From NCBI GenBank assembly GCA_937974245.1, contig CALJKV010000046.1, positions 1 through 64,000 on the forward strand: a stretch of 64,000 nucleotides of DNA, read 5' to 3'. The position numbers and the translations under genes were made by a program. The stretch's first letter is position 1, and every line of letters starts with the position of its first letter. The notes below the pieces were generated by a model. The model searched no databases and was not told the origin of the DNA. It was given only the letters and a program-made list of their open reading frames with translations. Shown here in pieces: positions 52,668 through 61,997 of the stretch. The DNA comes from an uncultured Chloroflexota bacterium (GTDB taxonomy: Bacteria > Chloroflexota > Anaerolineae > Aggregatilineales > Phototrophicaceae).

Positions 52668-52706
52668 AACCAGAAGGGGTGTGACAACGATGTGCCCCTT
52701 CCGGTT
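52668..52706. terminator. Terminator between ABC operon and glgP
   Basis: The arms aaccagaagggg (52668-52679) and ccccttccggtt (52695-52706) pair with one A-C mismatch around a 15-base loop. GTTATACTGGCTTTTT follows on the plus strand. Confidence 0.65.
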
Positions 52707-52724
52707 GTTATACTGGCTTTTTCT

Positions 52725-55289
52725 CTATGCCCAGGTAATCAGGCGGGGCAAGAATGATGTGTGCAGATACTTATGATAGGGCAGCACGCGCACCGAAATG
52801 CCGCGTTCACCGCTTGTCTGGTATAGTACCCGCGCTGTGAAGGTGTATGCTCCATCTTCTCCATTGATGGGGAGCATATCTACCGCTTCACCACTGTGCC
52901 CGATTTCCCCGCGTGTATCCACTTGCCCATAGAAAAGCTGCACACGCACATCATCAGGTGTGAGGTCCCCCAGATCAACCTGGGCATTCACCTCTAGCTC
53001 TGAGCCGACCTTGATCTGATTGCGTGAGATTTCGACCTGCTTCACCTTGACCTGCGGCCAGGCTTTTTCCAGGTGGCTGCGCCAGGCGGCGAAAGCCACC
53101 CCTTCTTGCAGATTATCACCAGTGAATTCTTTCACCCGGCGGAAACTGGGGATATAGAATTTGTCGGTATACTCCTCAATCATGCGGTGCGTGTTGAAGT
53201 ACGGCGCGAGTTTCTTCATGCTGTTCTTCATCTTACCGATCCACTCGCGCGGGAGACCATCTCTCCCCCGTTCGTAAAACAGGGGGATGATGTCCTTTTC
53301 CAGAATATTATAGAGTGCTTCGCTCTCAATATAATTCTGGCGTTCCAGTTCGTGTTCGGGATATTCCTCGCCGTTGCCAATGGCCCAACCGAGTTCCGGG
53401 CTGTAACCCTCGGCCCACCAACCATCCAGGATGCTGCAATTCAGACCGCCGTTATAGATCACTTTCATACCGCTCGTGCCGCTGGCCTCTTTTGGGCGCT
53501 GCGGGGTATTCAACCAGACATCCACACCCTGTACCATCATCCGAGCAATACTCATATCGTAGTTTTCCAGGAATACGATGGAATGGCGGAAATCTTCACC
53601 GCGGGCAATATTAACGATCTGGCGGATAAGTTCTTTGCCACCCGTATCGTGCGGATGCGCTTTCCCGGCAAAGATGATTTGAACCGGAGTCTCGCTGTTG
53701 CTGATAATCTTCTTCAGGCGCTCCAGGTCACGGAACAGCAGCGTCGCTCGCTTGTAAGTTGCAAAACGACGGGCAAACCCAATAGTGAGAGCATCCGGGT
53801 TCAGCACCTCGTCAGCGGCCTCAATCTCATGCTGTGGTGCCCCCCGATTTTCCAGTTGAGACCGCAGTCGCCGCCGTGTGAATGCAACCAACCGTTCCCG
53901 CCGGCGTTCATGGGTGCGCCACAGTTCCGAATCGGGAACCTGGTCAATCGCCTCCCAGATTTCCGGGCGGGTATCTTCATTGCGCCAGGCTGGGTCCAGA
54001 TAACGGTCAAGCAGCGTACCCATTTCCCGGCTAATCCACGTCTGCGTATGGATGCCATTCGTGACCGAATCAACAGGGATTTCATTTTCTGGCACATTGG
54101 GGTACATCCAATTCCACAAATGCCGGGAGACAATCCCGTGCAGCCGGGCAACCCCATTAGCACCACCTGAAAGGTTCAGCGCCAATACTGGCATAGAGAA
54201 GAGCTGGTAATCGCCCATGTTCTCCCGTCCCAGGTCAATGAACTGGTCACGGTTTAACCCCAATGATTTGTAGTAATTCGTGAAGTGTTCGTCAATGAGG
54301 TCAAACCCAAACCGCTCCAGTCCGGCAGGCACGGGTGTATGGGTCGTGAAGATATGACTGGCCGCTGTGATTTTACGCGCCTGGTCAAACGATAGTTTAT
54401 GCTCTTCCATCACTTGGCGGGTACGTTCCAGTCCCAGAAACGCCGAATGACCTTCGTTCATGTGGCAGATAGACGGGCGTAGACCCAGAGCCTCCAGGGC
54501 GCGAATGCCGCCGATGCCCATCAGGATTTCCTGACGAATGCGCGTGCGGCGATCCCCACCATAGAGCCGGTCTGTCAGGTTACGATCTTCTTCACGGGTG
54601 TTCAAAGCCGTGTTGGAATCCAGCAAAAACAGTGGAATGCGCCCTACCTGCACCTTCCAGATCAACGCATACAACTCCCGCCCTGGCATCGGCACAGAGA
54701 TCGTAATTGGTGTGCCATCCGCTTTTCGCTGGAGCGTCACGGGCAGGTTGGCGTAATCGTTGATTGGATAGGATTCCTGCTGGTAGCCATCTGCATTGAG
54801 GTACTGGTGAAAATAACCTTCCTGGTAGAGCAGGCCGACGCCGACCAGTGGTAAACCCAGGTCGCTTGCGCTTTTCAGATGGTCACCGCTCAGTACGCCC
54901 AGACCACCGGAGTAGTTCTGCAGACATTCCGTGAGGCCGAATTCTGTTGAGAAATAGGCAATCACCGGACGCTCTTCTTGACCGTAATGGACGTTATACC
55001 AAGTGTGCGATTCGCTCATGTATGTATCAAAGGATTCGGCCACCGTATCCAGGTGTGCCATGAAAGCAGGGTCATCACTGGCGGCATTCAGGCGCTCTTG
55101 ACTGACCAGTCCCAACATCCATACCGGATTACGCCCGGTGGCCTCCCACAGGTCCCTGTCCAGGCGACGGAACAAAGCAATCGTGTCATGATCCCAGGCC
55201 CAGCGTAAGTTATAGGCCAGTTCCTGGAGTCGGCGCAGCGACTCCGGGAGTGCTGGGACCACATTAATACGTGCTACTGGTTTAATCAT
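52725..55289 (-). CDS. glgP: Alpha-glucan phosphorylase
   Basis: The 854-residue alpha-glucan phosphorylase of the short (GlgP/MalP type II, DUF3417-containing) branch removes glucose-1-phosphate from glycogen ends. An N-terminal ELAYNLRWAWDHD segment (DUF3417) and GGLGVLSGDHLKSASDLGLP are followed by the PLP Lys near 608 in EASGTSGMK. It ends in a beta-rich segment (about 740-854) that is extra compared with E. coli GlgP. It is divergent from the CBM48 gene and belongs to a glycogen locus. Confidence 0.93.
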   Translation of the reverse strand: MIKPVARINVVPALPESLRRLQELAYNLRWAWDHDTIALFRRLDRDLWEATGRNPVWMLGLVSQERLNAASDDPAFMAHLDTVAESFDTYMSESHTWYNVHYGQEERPVIAYFSTEFGLTECLQNYSGGLGVLSGDHLKSASDLGLPLVGVGLLYQEGYFHQYLNADGYQQESYPINDYANLPVTLQRKADGTPITISVPMPGRELYALIWKVQVGRIPLFLLDSNTALNTREEDRNLTDRLYGGDRRTRIRQEILMGIGGIRALEALGLRPSICHMNEGHSAFLGLERTRQVMEEHKLSFDQARKITAASHIFTTHTPVPAGLERFGFDLIDEHFTNYYKSLGLNRDQFIDLGRENMGDYQLFSMPVLALNLSGGANGVARLHGIVSRHLWNWMYPNVPENEIPVDSVTNGIHTQTWISREMGTLLDRYLDPAWRNEDTRPEIWEAIDQVPDSELWRTHERRRERLVAFTRRRLRSQLENRGAPQHEIEAADEVLNPDALTIGFARRFATYKRATLLFRDLERLKKIISNSETPVQIIFAGKAHPHDTGGKELIRQIVNIARGEDFRHSIVFLENYDMSIARMMVQGVDVWLNTPQRPKEASGTSGMKVIYNGGLNCSILDGWWAEGYSPELGWAIGNGEEYPEHELERQNYIESEALYNILEKDIIPLFYERGRDGLPREWIGKMKNSMKKLAPYFNTHRMIEEYTDKFYIPSFRRVKEFTGDNLQEGVAFAAWRSHLEKAWPQVKVKQVEISRNQIKVGSELEVNAQVDLGDLTPDDVRVQLFYGQVDTRGEIGHSGEAVDMLPINGEDGAYTFTARVLYQTSGERGISVRVLPYHKYLHTSFLPRLITWA

Positions 55290-55520
55290 TGTCTTCTATG
55301 ACTCCTGATCATCGTAATTGAGGAAAATGAATCGTAAGACTCCTGATCCCACTAGGTAGCATAGCGCAGGGTAATAGTAGTTGGCAACTAGCAATTCTGG
55401 CAAATCTGGCTTCCTAAAATTGAGATAATATGCCGAATCGGGCGCTAGTTTCCAGTAGGGCGGTTATGTTACAATGCAAAAGTAGAAGCGTTAGCGTTCA
55501 TCATAATTGGGAGCCATTCA

Positions 55521-55817
55521 ATGCTAAAAAAGCAGGTCCTTAAGACCAAGCCTGTTACTAAAGTAACCTTTGAGTTGCCGGAAGCGATTAAGGCCGAGAC
55601 TGCGCACCTGGTCGGGGATTTTAACGACTGGGACGAATCCGCCACGCCTATGAATCGCTTAAAGAGCGGGCGCTTTACGGTGACATTGGAGTTGGAAACC
55701 GGCCAGGAGTATCAGTTTCGCTATCTCGTGAATGGGACTGAGTGGCATAACGATTGGCACGCTGACAGATATGTTCCAAATCCTTTCAGCGGCGACAATT
55801 CGGTAGTCGCTGCCTAA
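55521..55817 (+). CDS. Stand-alone CBM48 (glycogen-binding, isoamylase early set) protein
   Basis: The 98-residue protein is essentially one CBM48 domain, as found at the N-terminus of branching enzymes and in AMPK beta. AHLVGDFNDWDE (about 30-41) and YQFRYLVNGTEWHNDWHADRY hold the carbohydrate-binding Trp residues. It may bring enzymes to glycogen or act as an accessory subunit. ATG 55521 has GGGAG 7 bases upstream. It faces away from glgP and ends at a strong terminator. Confidence 0.9.
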   Translation: MLKKQVLKTKPVTKVTFELPEAIKAETAHLVGDFNDWDESATPMNRLKSGRFTVTLELETGQEYQFRYLVNGTEWHNDWHADRYVPNPFSGDNSVVAA

Positions 55818-55832
55818 TCCCATAGAATGTAA

Positions 55833-55858
55833 AACAGGAGGCTGTAAGACCTCCTGTT
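55833..55858. terminator. Terminator after the CBM48 gene
   Basis: Perfect 9-bp arms (aacaggagg at 55833-55841, cctcctgtt at 55850-55858) with an 8-base loop are followed by GTTTTG on the plus strand, 15 bases after the stop codon. On the other side TTTTACATT follows, so it can also end the convergent gene at 55911. Confidence 0.88.
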
Positions 55859-55910
55859 GTTTTGAAGATGCCGTAACGCTCTGGCTGGGTGCGTTTTCTT
55901 TCTGCCCTTG

Positions 55911-57305
55911 TCAATCCAGTGCAGCCAGGACTTCGCGCAGAATGGTCGCCCCGGTAACAGGGGTATTCTTTGAAGTCATCACGGCCAGATCCTGGGCTAA
56001 TCGTTCGCCTACTTCGGCAAATCCCGCTTGCTGTACCAGATCGGCAGCCAATGCCGCGCAGGTAATTGCGTAATGTGGCTGGCGGCCATCCAGTTGATTA
56101 TCGGTAAACGTGTAGCTGGTATACATGTGTTGGGCGAGCTGCTGTGCATGAAGCAGCTTGAGCAGTTGCTTCTTGTTTTTGTGGTCAGCGTCGGGTATAT
56201 GCTGCGTAATCCAGGCTTCTGCATCCTCAATGCCCAGCATCACAGATACGTACTGATTTCTCAGTGCCCAGGGATCAAGTTGATAGCCTTGCACTGCCGT
56301 CGCGTAAGCATGGTCTATCTCGCTCGCAGTGTTATCAAGCGCCCGGCGCAATGCCCCTTTCCACGTTGTATCATGTCCGGCGTCAATTTGCCCGGTTGTC
56401 CACTCATTCAGCCCCGTTGCTACGCCCCAGCTGGTACGTTCTTCAACCCGTATCACGTTTTTAGGTGGATGCTGGATGAAATATTGGTCAAGCGTGGTGA
56501 TTTCAAAGCCGGCATGTTGGGCTTCGTGGCTGACCAGCCAGTGCAAGAATTGTTCCTCCCCGGCGAAATGGTGGCCGAAGGTCTCCCCAGACGTTGCCAG
56601 CAGGACTAACCCGGAAGTATGTTTGCGAAGCGGTGATAGCGTGGAATGACTCCAGTGCCCCGCGCCTCCCAGGTTGTGAATATTAAAGGAGATTTCTGCC
56701 GAAAGCGTGTCGTGCCGGACGAAGACAGCGATACTGCGTCCCTCGGGTAGCCGCACCAGGTAAGGCCCAGCATTCCCCGAAACGTGCCCCCGCACTTGCT
56801 TTTCTGCCAGCACGGTGTACTGGATACCAGCTTCGGCCAATGCAACCAGGGTTTCGGTATCAACAGCTAGTTCCGGCAGCCAGAATCCCAACGGTTGCCG
56901 CCCATACATCTGCTTGAAGGCCGCGATACCCCACTGAATCTGGGTTTGTTTGTCGCGATTTCGGGCCACTGGTAAAATTACATGGTCGTACGCGGTTGCC
57001 AGCGCGTGGCCGGGCATGGGGTCAACACCTTTAGCGTGCTGGTCACTTTGACTGATAGTGTCATAGACCGCCGGCATGTTTTGTGCCAGCCAATTGAGCA
57101 GAGGTTGGCCGAAGCTATAGCTGATGTGGTTGAAATTGCCAATTTCCGCGTTCGGACGATACGCCGTCTCGGCGATTCGTTGGTTCCAATTGTAGTAGGG
57201 GGCAGCGTCTGCCTCTTGGCTAATCTCCCCTGTGAGGGGATTCCCCCTTGGAGGCTGGCTAAAGTGCCCATGAATGCATAGCCAACTTGATTCAATTTTA
57301 GACAC
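55911..57305 (-). CDS. GH57 family protein of the DUF3536 type, short and atypical
   Basis: The 464-residue GH57-type protein has IHGHFSQPPRGNP (motif 1), GFWLPELAVD near 141-150 (the Glu there is the family nucleophile) and SGETFGHHF near 236-244. In the family, motif 4 usually has Asp in front of GE; here it is Ser, so the acid/base Asp seems missing. It is also shorter than DUF3536 proteins known to me (about 800). The start is GTG 57305, with AAGGAG 9 bases upstream, right after glgC. It may modify or bind glycogen without classical hydrolysis. Confidence 0.78.
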   Translation of the reverse strand: MSKIESSWLCIHGHFSQPPRGNPLTGEISQEADAAPYYNWNQRIAETAYRPNAEIGNFNHISYSFGQPLLNWLAQNMPAVYDTISQSDQHAKGVDPMPGHALATAYDHVILPVARNRDKQTQIQWGIAAFKQMYGRQPLGFWLPELAVDTETLVALAEAGIQYTVLAEKQVRGHVSGNAGPYLVRLPEGRSIAVFVRHDTLSAEISFNIHNLGGAGHWSHSTLSPLRKHTSGLVLLATSGETFGHHFAGEEQFLHWLVSHEAQHAGFEITTLDQYFIQHPPKNVIRVEERTSWGVATGLNEWTTGQIDAGHDTTWKGALRRALDNTASEIDHAYATAVQGYQLDPWALRNQYVSVMLGIEDAEAWITQHIPDADHKNKKQLLKLLHAQQLAQHMYTSYTFTDNQLDGRQPHYAITCAALAADLVQQAGFAEVGERLAQDLAVMTSKNTPVTGATILREVLAALD

Positions 57306-57318
57306 GCTGCTTATCTCC

Positions 57319-58584
57319 TTACCGGTTACTTTTCTTACGACCGATTTGTGTCCCGTTGGGTACTACTTTGTCAGTATGGGCTTTGAAGTCGTCCAGGCGC
57401 AAATCAGTGCCGAGGATAACGTTGTTTCCTACTGTATAACCTGCCGGGATATGGGTGTTTTTTCCCACACATGTGATGCCGAGTTCGCCCATGTCACGGA
57501 TTTTGCCCACTCGCGCATTGTGTCCGATTACTACGATTTTATCCAGGATACAACGTTCAACAACGGCTCCGGCTTCAATGTAGGTATCATTGAGCAACAC
57601 ACTTTCCCGGACAATCGCGTTTGGCCCGACATAAACACCCGGAGACAGGACACTATTTTCGACAAGTGCCCCTTCCGCGATCACCGAGCCGTCGGTAATC
57701 ATACTGTTGCGAACTATCGCACCTGAGTGAATAAGTACGGGTGGTCGCTCCTCACTGCGGGTATGAATCACCCAGGTACGGTCATTCAGGTTGAGTGAAG
57801 GTGGCGAAGCGACCAAGTCCATGTGGGCTTCCCAGTAAGCGTCCACTGTACCTACATCAATCCAGTAGCCACCATAGGGATAAGCAAAAACGTTCATGTT
57901 TTCCATAATCATGCGCGGCAGAATATCCTTGCCAAAGTCATGATTCGATGATTTGAGTTTTTGATCCTCTTCCAGCATGTGTTCCAGTACCGGATAATTG
58001 AAGACATAAACGCCCATGCTGGCGAGGTTGCCGGGGGGTTTTTGCGGCTTTTCTACAAACTCACGTACCCGGTAATCGTCTTCCACATCCAGAATCCCGT
58101 AGCGATTGGCTTCATCCATAGGAACACGGATGGTACACACGGTAGCATCGGCGTTGCGATCCCGGTGGAACTGGAGCAGGACATCGTAATCCATCTCGTA
58201 AATGTGATCGCCGGACAAAATCAGCACGTAATCTGGGCGCCCCCTGCGGACAAAGTTCATATTCTGTGCCACGGCATCCGCTGTCCCCGCATACCAGTCG
58301 GTATCAGCACGGCCTTTATAGGGCTGGAGGATTTGCACACCACCCGTAAACGAGCGATCAAGGTCCCATGGGCGGCCCCGCGCAATATGGTCGTTCAAGC
58401 TGTGCGGGCGGTATTGTGTCAGAATCAGCACATCAAAAATGTTTGAATTAACGCAATTACTCAGCGTAAAATCAATAATGCGGTACTTCCCTGCAAATGG
58501 GACAGCGGGCTTGGCACGTTTGGCTGTGAGTGTTTCGAGGCGTGTACCCTCTCCGCCTGCAAGTATAACGGCTTTAATTTTCAA
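57319..58584 (-). CDS. glgC: Glucose-1-phosphate adenylyltransferase
   Basis: The 421-residue enzyme makes ADP-glucose, the committed step of glycogen synthesis. AVILAGGEGTRLETLTAKRA (nucleotide loop) and KYRIIDFTLSNCVNS lie at the N-terminus, YVLILSGDHIYEMDY at about 120-135, and a C-terminal left-handed beta-helix. The start codon is TTG 58584, overlapping the glgA stop (TTGA), with GGGAG 8 bases upstream. Allosteric control by sugar phosphates is expected from the family. Confidence 0.95.
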   Translation of the reverse strand: MKIKAVILAGGEGTRLETLTAKRAKPAVPFAGKYRIIDFTLSNCVNSNIFDVLILTQYRPHSLNDHIARGRPWDLDRSFTGGVQILQPYKGRADTDWYAGTADAVAQNMNFVRRGRPDYVLILSGDHIYEMDYDVLLQFHRDRNADATVCTIRVPMDEANRYGILDVEDDYRVREFVEKPQKPPGNLASMGVYVFNYPVLEHMLEEDQKLKSSNHDFGKDILPRMIMENMNVFAYPYGGYWIDVGTVDAYWEAHMDLVASPPSLNLNDRTWVIHTRSEERPPVLIHSGAIVRNSMITDGSVIAEGALVENSVLSPGVYVGPNAIVRESVLLNDTYIEAGAVVERCILDKIVVIGHNARVGKIRDMGELGITCVGKNTHIPAGYTVGNNVILGTDLRLDDFKAHTDKVVPNGTQIGRKKSNR

Positions 58585-60068
58585 GGTTCCAACTCCCTTT
58601 TTCTATGTTTGTCCAAAGCCTTCTGGTAGATTTCCACGTAGCGGTGGGCGCTTTGATGCCAGCTGAAATCGGTTTGCATGGCACGCTTTTGCATCCGTCG
58701 CCAGGCCTCCTGCTTATGGTGAAACGTATCCACTGACCAACGGAGCGTGTTCAGTACAGCATCAGGCTGCTCCCAGGTGAAAACGAACCCGGTGCCTGTT
58801 TCCGCTGTGCTGTTGTCGTAGTTCTGGACAGTATCCGCCAGGCCTCCGGTTTCCCGTACCAGTGGCAGTGATCCATAGCGCATCGCGATCATCTGGCCGA
58901 TTCCACAGGGTTCATAGTGGCTGGGCATCAGGAAAATATCGCTCCCAGCATAAATGTGCTGGGCGGTGGTGGCGTTGAATCCCAGGAATACCCGTGCTTT
59001 CCAGTGGAAATCATGTCCTAATCGCCACAACTGATGTTCTGTCTCCGATTCGCCTGAGCCTAATGCGATAACCTGCGCATCGGTATCCACCAGCAAGCGG
59101 CGCAATGCGGGCAGTGCCAGCGTGAACCCTTTTTGCCATACCAACCGGGTCACAATCCCGATAATTGGCACATCGTCATGTACCGGCAGCCCAACCTCGT
59201 TTTGCAGGTGACGTTTGTTGGCTTGGCGCTGCTCAACGAAGCTCTCAGCATTATAATTGAATACCACATTCGGGTCGGTTTCAGGGTCCCAAAGGTCAAC
59301 ATCAATACCATTGAGTATGCCATACAGGTCTTCGGTGCGGGTGCGGATCAGGCTATCCAGGTGATGTCCCATGTAAGGATACTGGATTTCAATGGCGTAC
59401 CGGGGACTGACAGTAGTCAGGATGTCAGAGTACCCAATCGCTATCGCCAGCATATTGTCGGTCAAATTCTGGTACACCAGGTCAGATTGCTGCCGCCCCG
59501 GTATTCCCAGTTGCCACAACCAGCCACCTACCGATTCGCCCTGGTAAGCCAGGTTATGAATCCCCAATACCGATGCAGTACGCCCCCATACCGCATCATG
59601 GCGGCTTTCGTGCAGCAGGAAGGGCAGCAGGCCGGTATGCCAGTCGTTGACATGGAACACATCAGGGAACCAACCGAGACGCTGCCGCAGTTCCCACGCT
59701 ACTGCCATCACCACCTGGTTAAAAAAGATAAAACGCGGTACATCCCAATCCCAGGTGGTATAAACGCTGGTATCTGAACCAAAGTACGGCCACCCGCGCA
59801 CAAAATAAAACGGCACACCATCATGTTCTGCTGTGAATACCTGCACATCGGTTGTGCCGGTACTGCGGGTGAATGGGACCGAAAACAGGTAGCTGATCTT
59901 GTATTTCTCGGTATTGATGAACCCATACATCGGCATGATGATACGAGCGTCTATCCCGATTTTGCGAAGCGCCTGGGGCAGCGACCCGACGACATCGGCC
60001 AGCCCACCAACTTTGGCGTATGGGACTGCCTCTGCGCTGACAAAAAGTACCCTGGTATTCAAACTCAT
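58581..60068 (-). CDS. glgA: Glycogen synthase (ADP-glucose type, GT5)
   Basis: The 495-residue GT5 glycogen synthase transfers glucose from ADP-glucose to growing chains. KVGGLADVVGSLPQAL lies near the N-terminus (about 21-36, with the Lys of KxGGL), DVFHVNDWHTGLLPFLL in the middle, and SHYEPCGIGQMIAMRYGSLP and the GGLADTV nucleotide loop in the second half. The start at 60068 (MSLNTRVLF) follows AAGGAG; a longer frame upstream overlaps the branching-enzyme gene and is not supported. Confidence 0.95.
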   Translation of the reverse strand: MSLNTRVLFVSAEAVPYAKVGGLADVVGSLPQALRKIGIDARIIMPMYGFINTEKYKISYLFSVPFTRSTGTTDVQVFTAEHDGVPFYFVRGWPYFGSDTSVYTTWDWDVPRFIFFNQVVMAVAWELRQRLGWFPDVFHVNDWHTGLLPFLLHESRHDAVWGRTASVLGIHNLAYQGESVGGWLWQLGIPGRQQSDLVYQNLTDNMLAIAIGYSDILTTVSPRYAIEIQYPYMGHHLDSLIRTRTEDLYGILNGIDVDLWDPETDPNVVFNYNAESFVEQRQANKRHLQNEVGLPVHDDVPIIGIVTRLVWQKGFTLALPALRRLLVDTDAQVIALGSGESETEHQLWRLGHDFHWKARVFLGFNATTAQHIYAGSDIFLMPSHYEPCGIGQMIAMRYGSLPLVRETGGLADTVQNYDNSTAETGTGFVFTWEQPDAVLNTLRWSVDTFHHKQEAWRRMQKRAMQTDFSWHQSAHRYVEIYQKALDKHRKRELEP

Positions 60069-60099
60069 AGACTCCTTAGCCTGATGTAAGTCGGGATGA

Positions 60100-61791
60100 C
60101 TACTTCGTGAACCAGCGATAATCAATATCCGGGAACACCTTGTCCAATTCCCAGTATTCCTCAGCCAGTGTCGTATCTGGCTGACCCTGTTCCAGCCCCC
60201 GCACCAGGCGGTCAAAGCGTTCGACGTGCTGGCTGAAGCGCTGAATGGCATACTGCCGCGCCTGTCCGGTTGTCACGAGGAACGGCCAGTCTGAGCTTTG
60301 CAGCAGCAGGAGTTCTCTGGCTGCCTGGCTTAATACCACTCGCTGCTCATCGGATGGTGTGGTGATGCGTGTTGCCAACGTCTCCATCCGCTCTTCGGCT
60401 TCATGAATTGGCCCCCACATCCAGTGTGTTTCCGCATTGTCCCATGTGAAATGCCCGCCGCCCGCACCCCATGAGCTTTCAGGAATATGCAGCACGCTCT
60501 TGGGCGGGTGTTGGGTAATGAAGGTCGTGGCAGTAGTCAGATCCACGTCGGGGTCAGCCGCAAGCAAACGCAGTACTTTGCCGATCCAGGTAACGCCTTC
60601 AAACCACCAGTGGCCGAAAAGTTCCGTATCATAATTCGACGCAATCAGGCCGTATTCGCCTGTTTGTTGATGATACTCACGTATCAGGTCGCCCACCAGG
60701 TGTGCATAATGCTCGGCATGTTGGTCTACTTTGTAACTCGCCCAGTCGGGGTGATAGGTGTCTTTTTCGCCTAGATCAACCTCTTCGCCCGTGACCCGCC
60801 AGTATTGCAGTCCGCTCGTTCCGGCTTTGCGATGAAACTCGCGGTAATCAAAATCGCCCGGATACCCCCAGTCCGCGCTCCATACCTGCTGCCCGGTACG
60901 GTTGTTGCGTCCGATCACGGCTACACCGGAATGCTCGTCCGCCCCCGGCCCAGCAACAGTGTCACTCACATAATAGGCCTGGTAGGTCGAGGCGGTGCGG
61001 GCGGGGACCGTGGATGACGCCGGAATCACGTAGCGCCGCTTGATCGCGCCATACGGGCCGATCACTTCACCAGCCGCCACTCCTACCGGCTGCCCGCCTG
61101 TGATGGTATGCGTTTCGCTGAAGAATACTTTGAGGCCGTTTTGCCCCAGGAAGGTTTCAATTCCGGGGCGCTTTTTCCCGTTTTCAGCGATATATGCCGG
61201 GCGATAAGCACACTCCGGCAGCCATATTCCTGTTGGCTGGCGACCAAACAAGCGTTTGTAGCTGCTCACACCAGCCTTTAATTGCCCGTTAATCGCACTG
61301 TCCCGTCCTAACAAGGGGAGGTAGCCGTGTGTGGCGGCGCTGGTCGTGATTTCGATGTATCCTTCGTCCTGCAACCGGCGAAAACTGCCGATAATGTCCC
61401 GATCAAAACGCGAATCGAAAGCCTCTTTGATGCCTTCAAACCAATTTTTGTACCACTCTGCCAGAAAGCGAAAATGCGCATCAGCAGTCTCTTCCGCGTC
61501 AAAATAATCCATATCTTTTTTTGCGGCTGCAATTTTCTCATCAAGATACTGGTCAAAATGGACCAAGACATCTGCATCGGCTAATTGTTCCGCCAGAATA
61601 GGCGTAATGCCGACAGTCAGACGATAGGCGACACCTTCTTCTTTGAGGTCATACAGGGTTTGCAGCAGGGGGATGTAAGTTTCGCTGGCGGCTTCATGGA
61701 TCCATTCCTCACCATGCGGCCAGCGGCCAGCTAGCCGGGCATAGGGTAGGTGACTATGTAAAACAAAGGTAAATGCTCCGAGTGCGGTCAC
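60100..61791 (-). CDS. GH57 1,4-alpha-glucan branching enzyme
   Basis: The 563-residue GH57 branching enzyme (Thermococcus TK1436-like) has VLHSHLPYARLAGRWPHGEEW (motif 1), GIWLPECAY with the nucleophile Glu near 192, and DTELFGHWWFEG with the acid/base Asp near 388; a DUF1957-type C-terminus follows. It introduces alpha-1,6 branches in glycogen, replacing GH13 GlgB here. The start is GTG 61791, with GAGGAG 6 bases upstream. It is the first gene of the operon with glgA, glgC and the DUF3536-type gene. Confidence 0.92.
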   Translation of the reverse strand: MTALGAFTFVLHSHLPYARLAGRWPHGEEWIHEAASETYIPLLQTLYDLKEEGVAYRLTVGITPILAEQLADADVLVHFDQYLDEKIAAAKKDMDYFDAEETADAHFRFLAEWYKNWFEGIKEAFDSRFDRDIIGSFRRLQDEGYIEITTSAATHGYLPLLGRDSAINGQLKAGVSSYKRLFGRQPTGIWLPECAYRPAYIAENGKKRPGIETFLGQNGLKVFFSETHTITGGQPVGVAAGEVIGPYGAIKRRYVIPASSTVPARTASTYQAYYVSDTVAGPGADEHSGVAVIGRNNRTGQQVWSADWGYPGDFDYREFHRKAGTSGLQYWRVTGEEVDLGEKDTYHPDWASYKVDQHAEHYAHLVGDLIREYHQQTGEYGLIASNYDTELFGHWWFEGVTWIGKVLRLLAADPDVDLTTATTFITQHPPKSVLHIPESSWGAGGGHFTWDNAETHWMWGPIHEAEERMETLATRITTPSDEQRVVLSQAARELLLLQSSDWPFLVTTGQARQYAIQRFSQHVERFDRLVRGLEQGQPDTTLAEEYWELDKVFPDIDYRWFTK

Positions 61792-61997
61792 GGGGGTACT
61801 CCTCAATCATTACATGACTTGCATGACCGAATTGTAACGAGTGCTAATGGTATAACGCAAATAAATGATTCAATAACAGGGGTGTAATTCAGTACTCATG
61901 ATGTGTCACTTGTGCCTGTGGGTTCTCGCAAATACCCCGCTAAATCGCTACAATCCTGACACTGATTAATAGCGTTTGTACAGATAGGGTCAGAACC

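Noticed and set aside
53073..54170. 365-residue plus-strand frame opposite glgP
   Set aside because: It is a frame-shadow of the strongly conserved phosphorylase gene; no promoter, ribosome site or family match.
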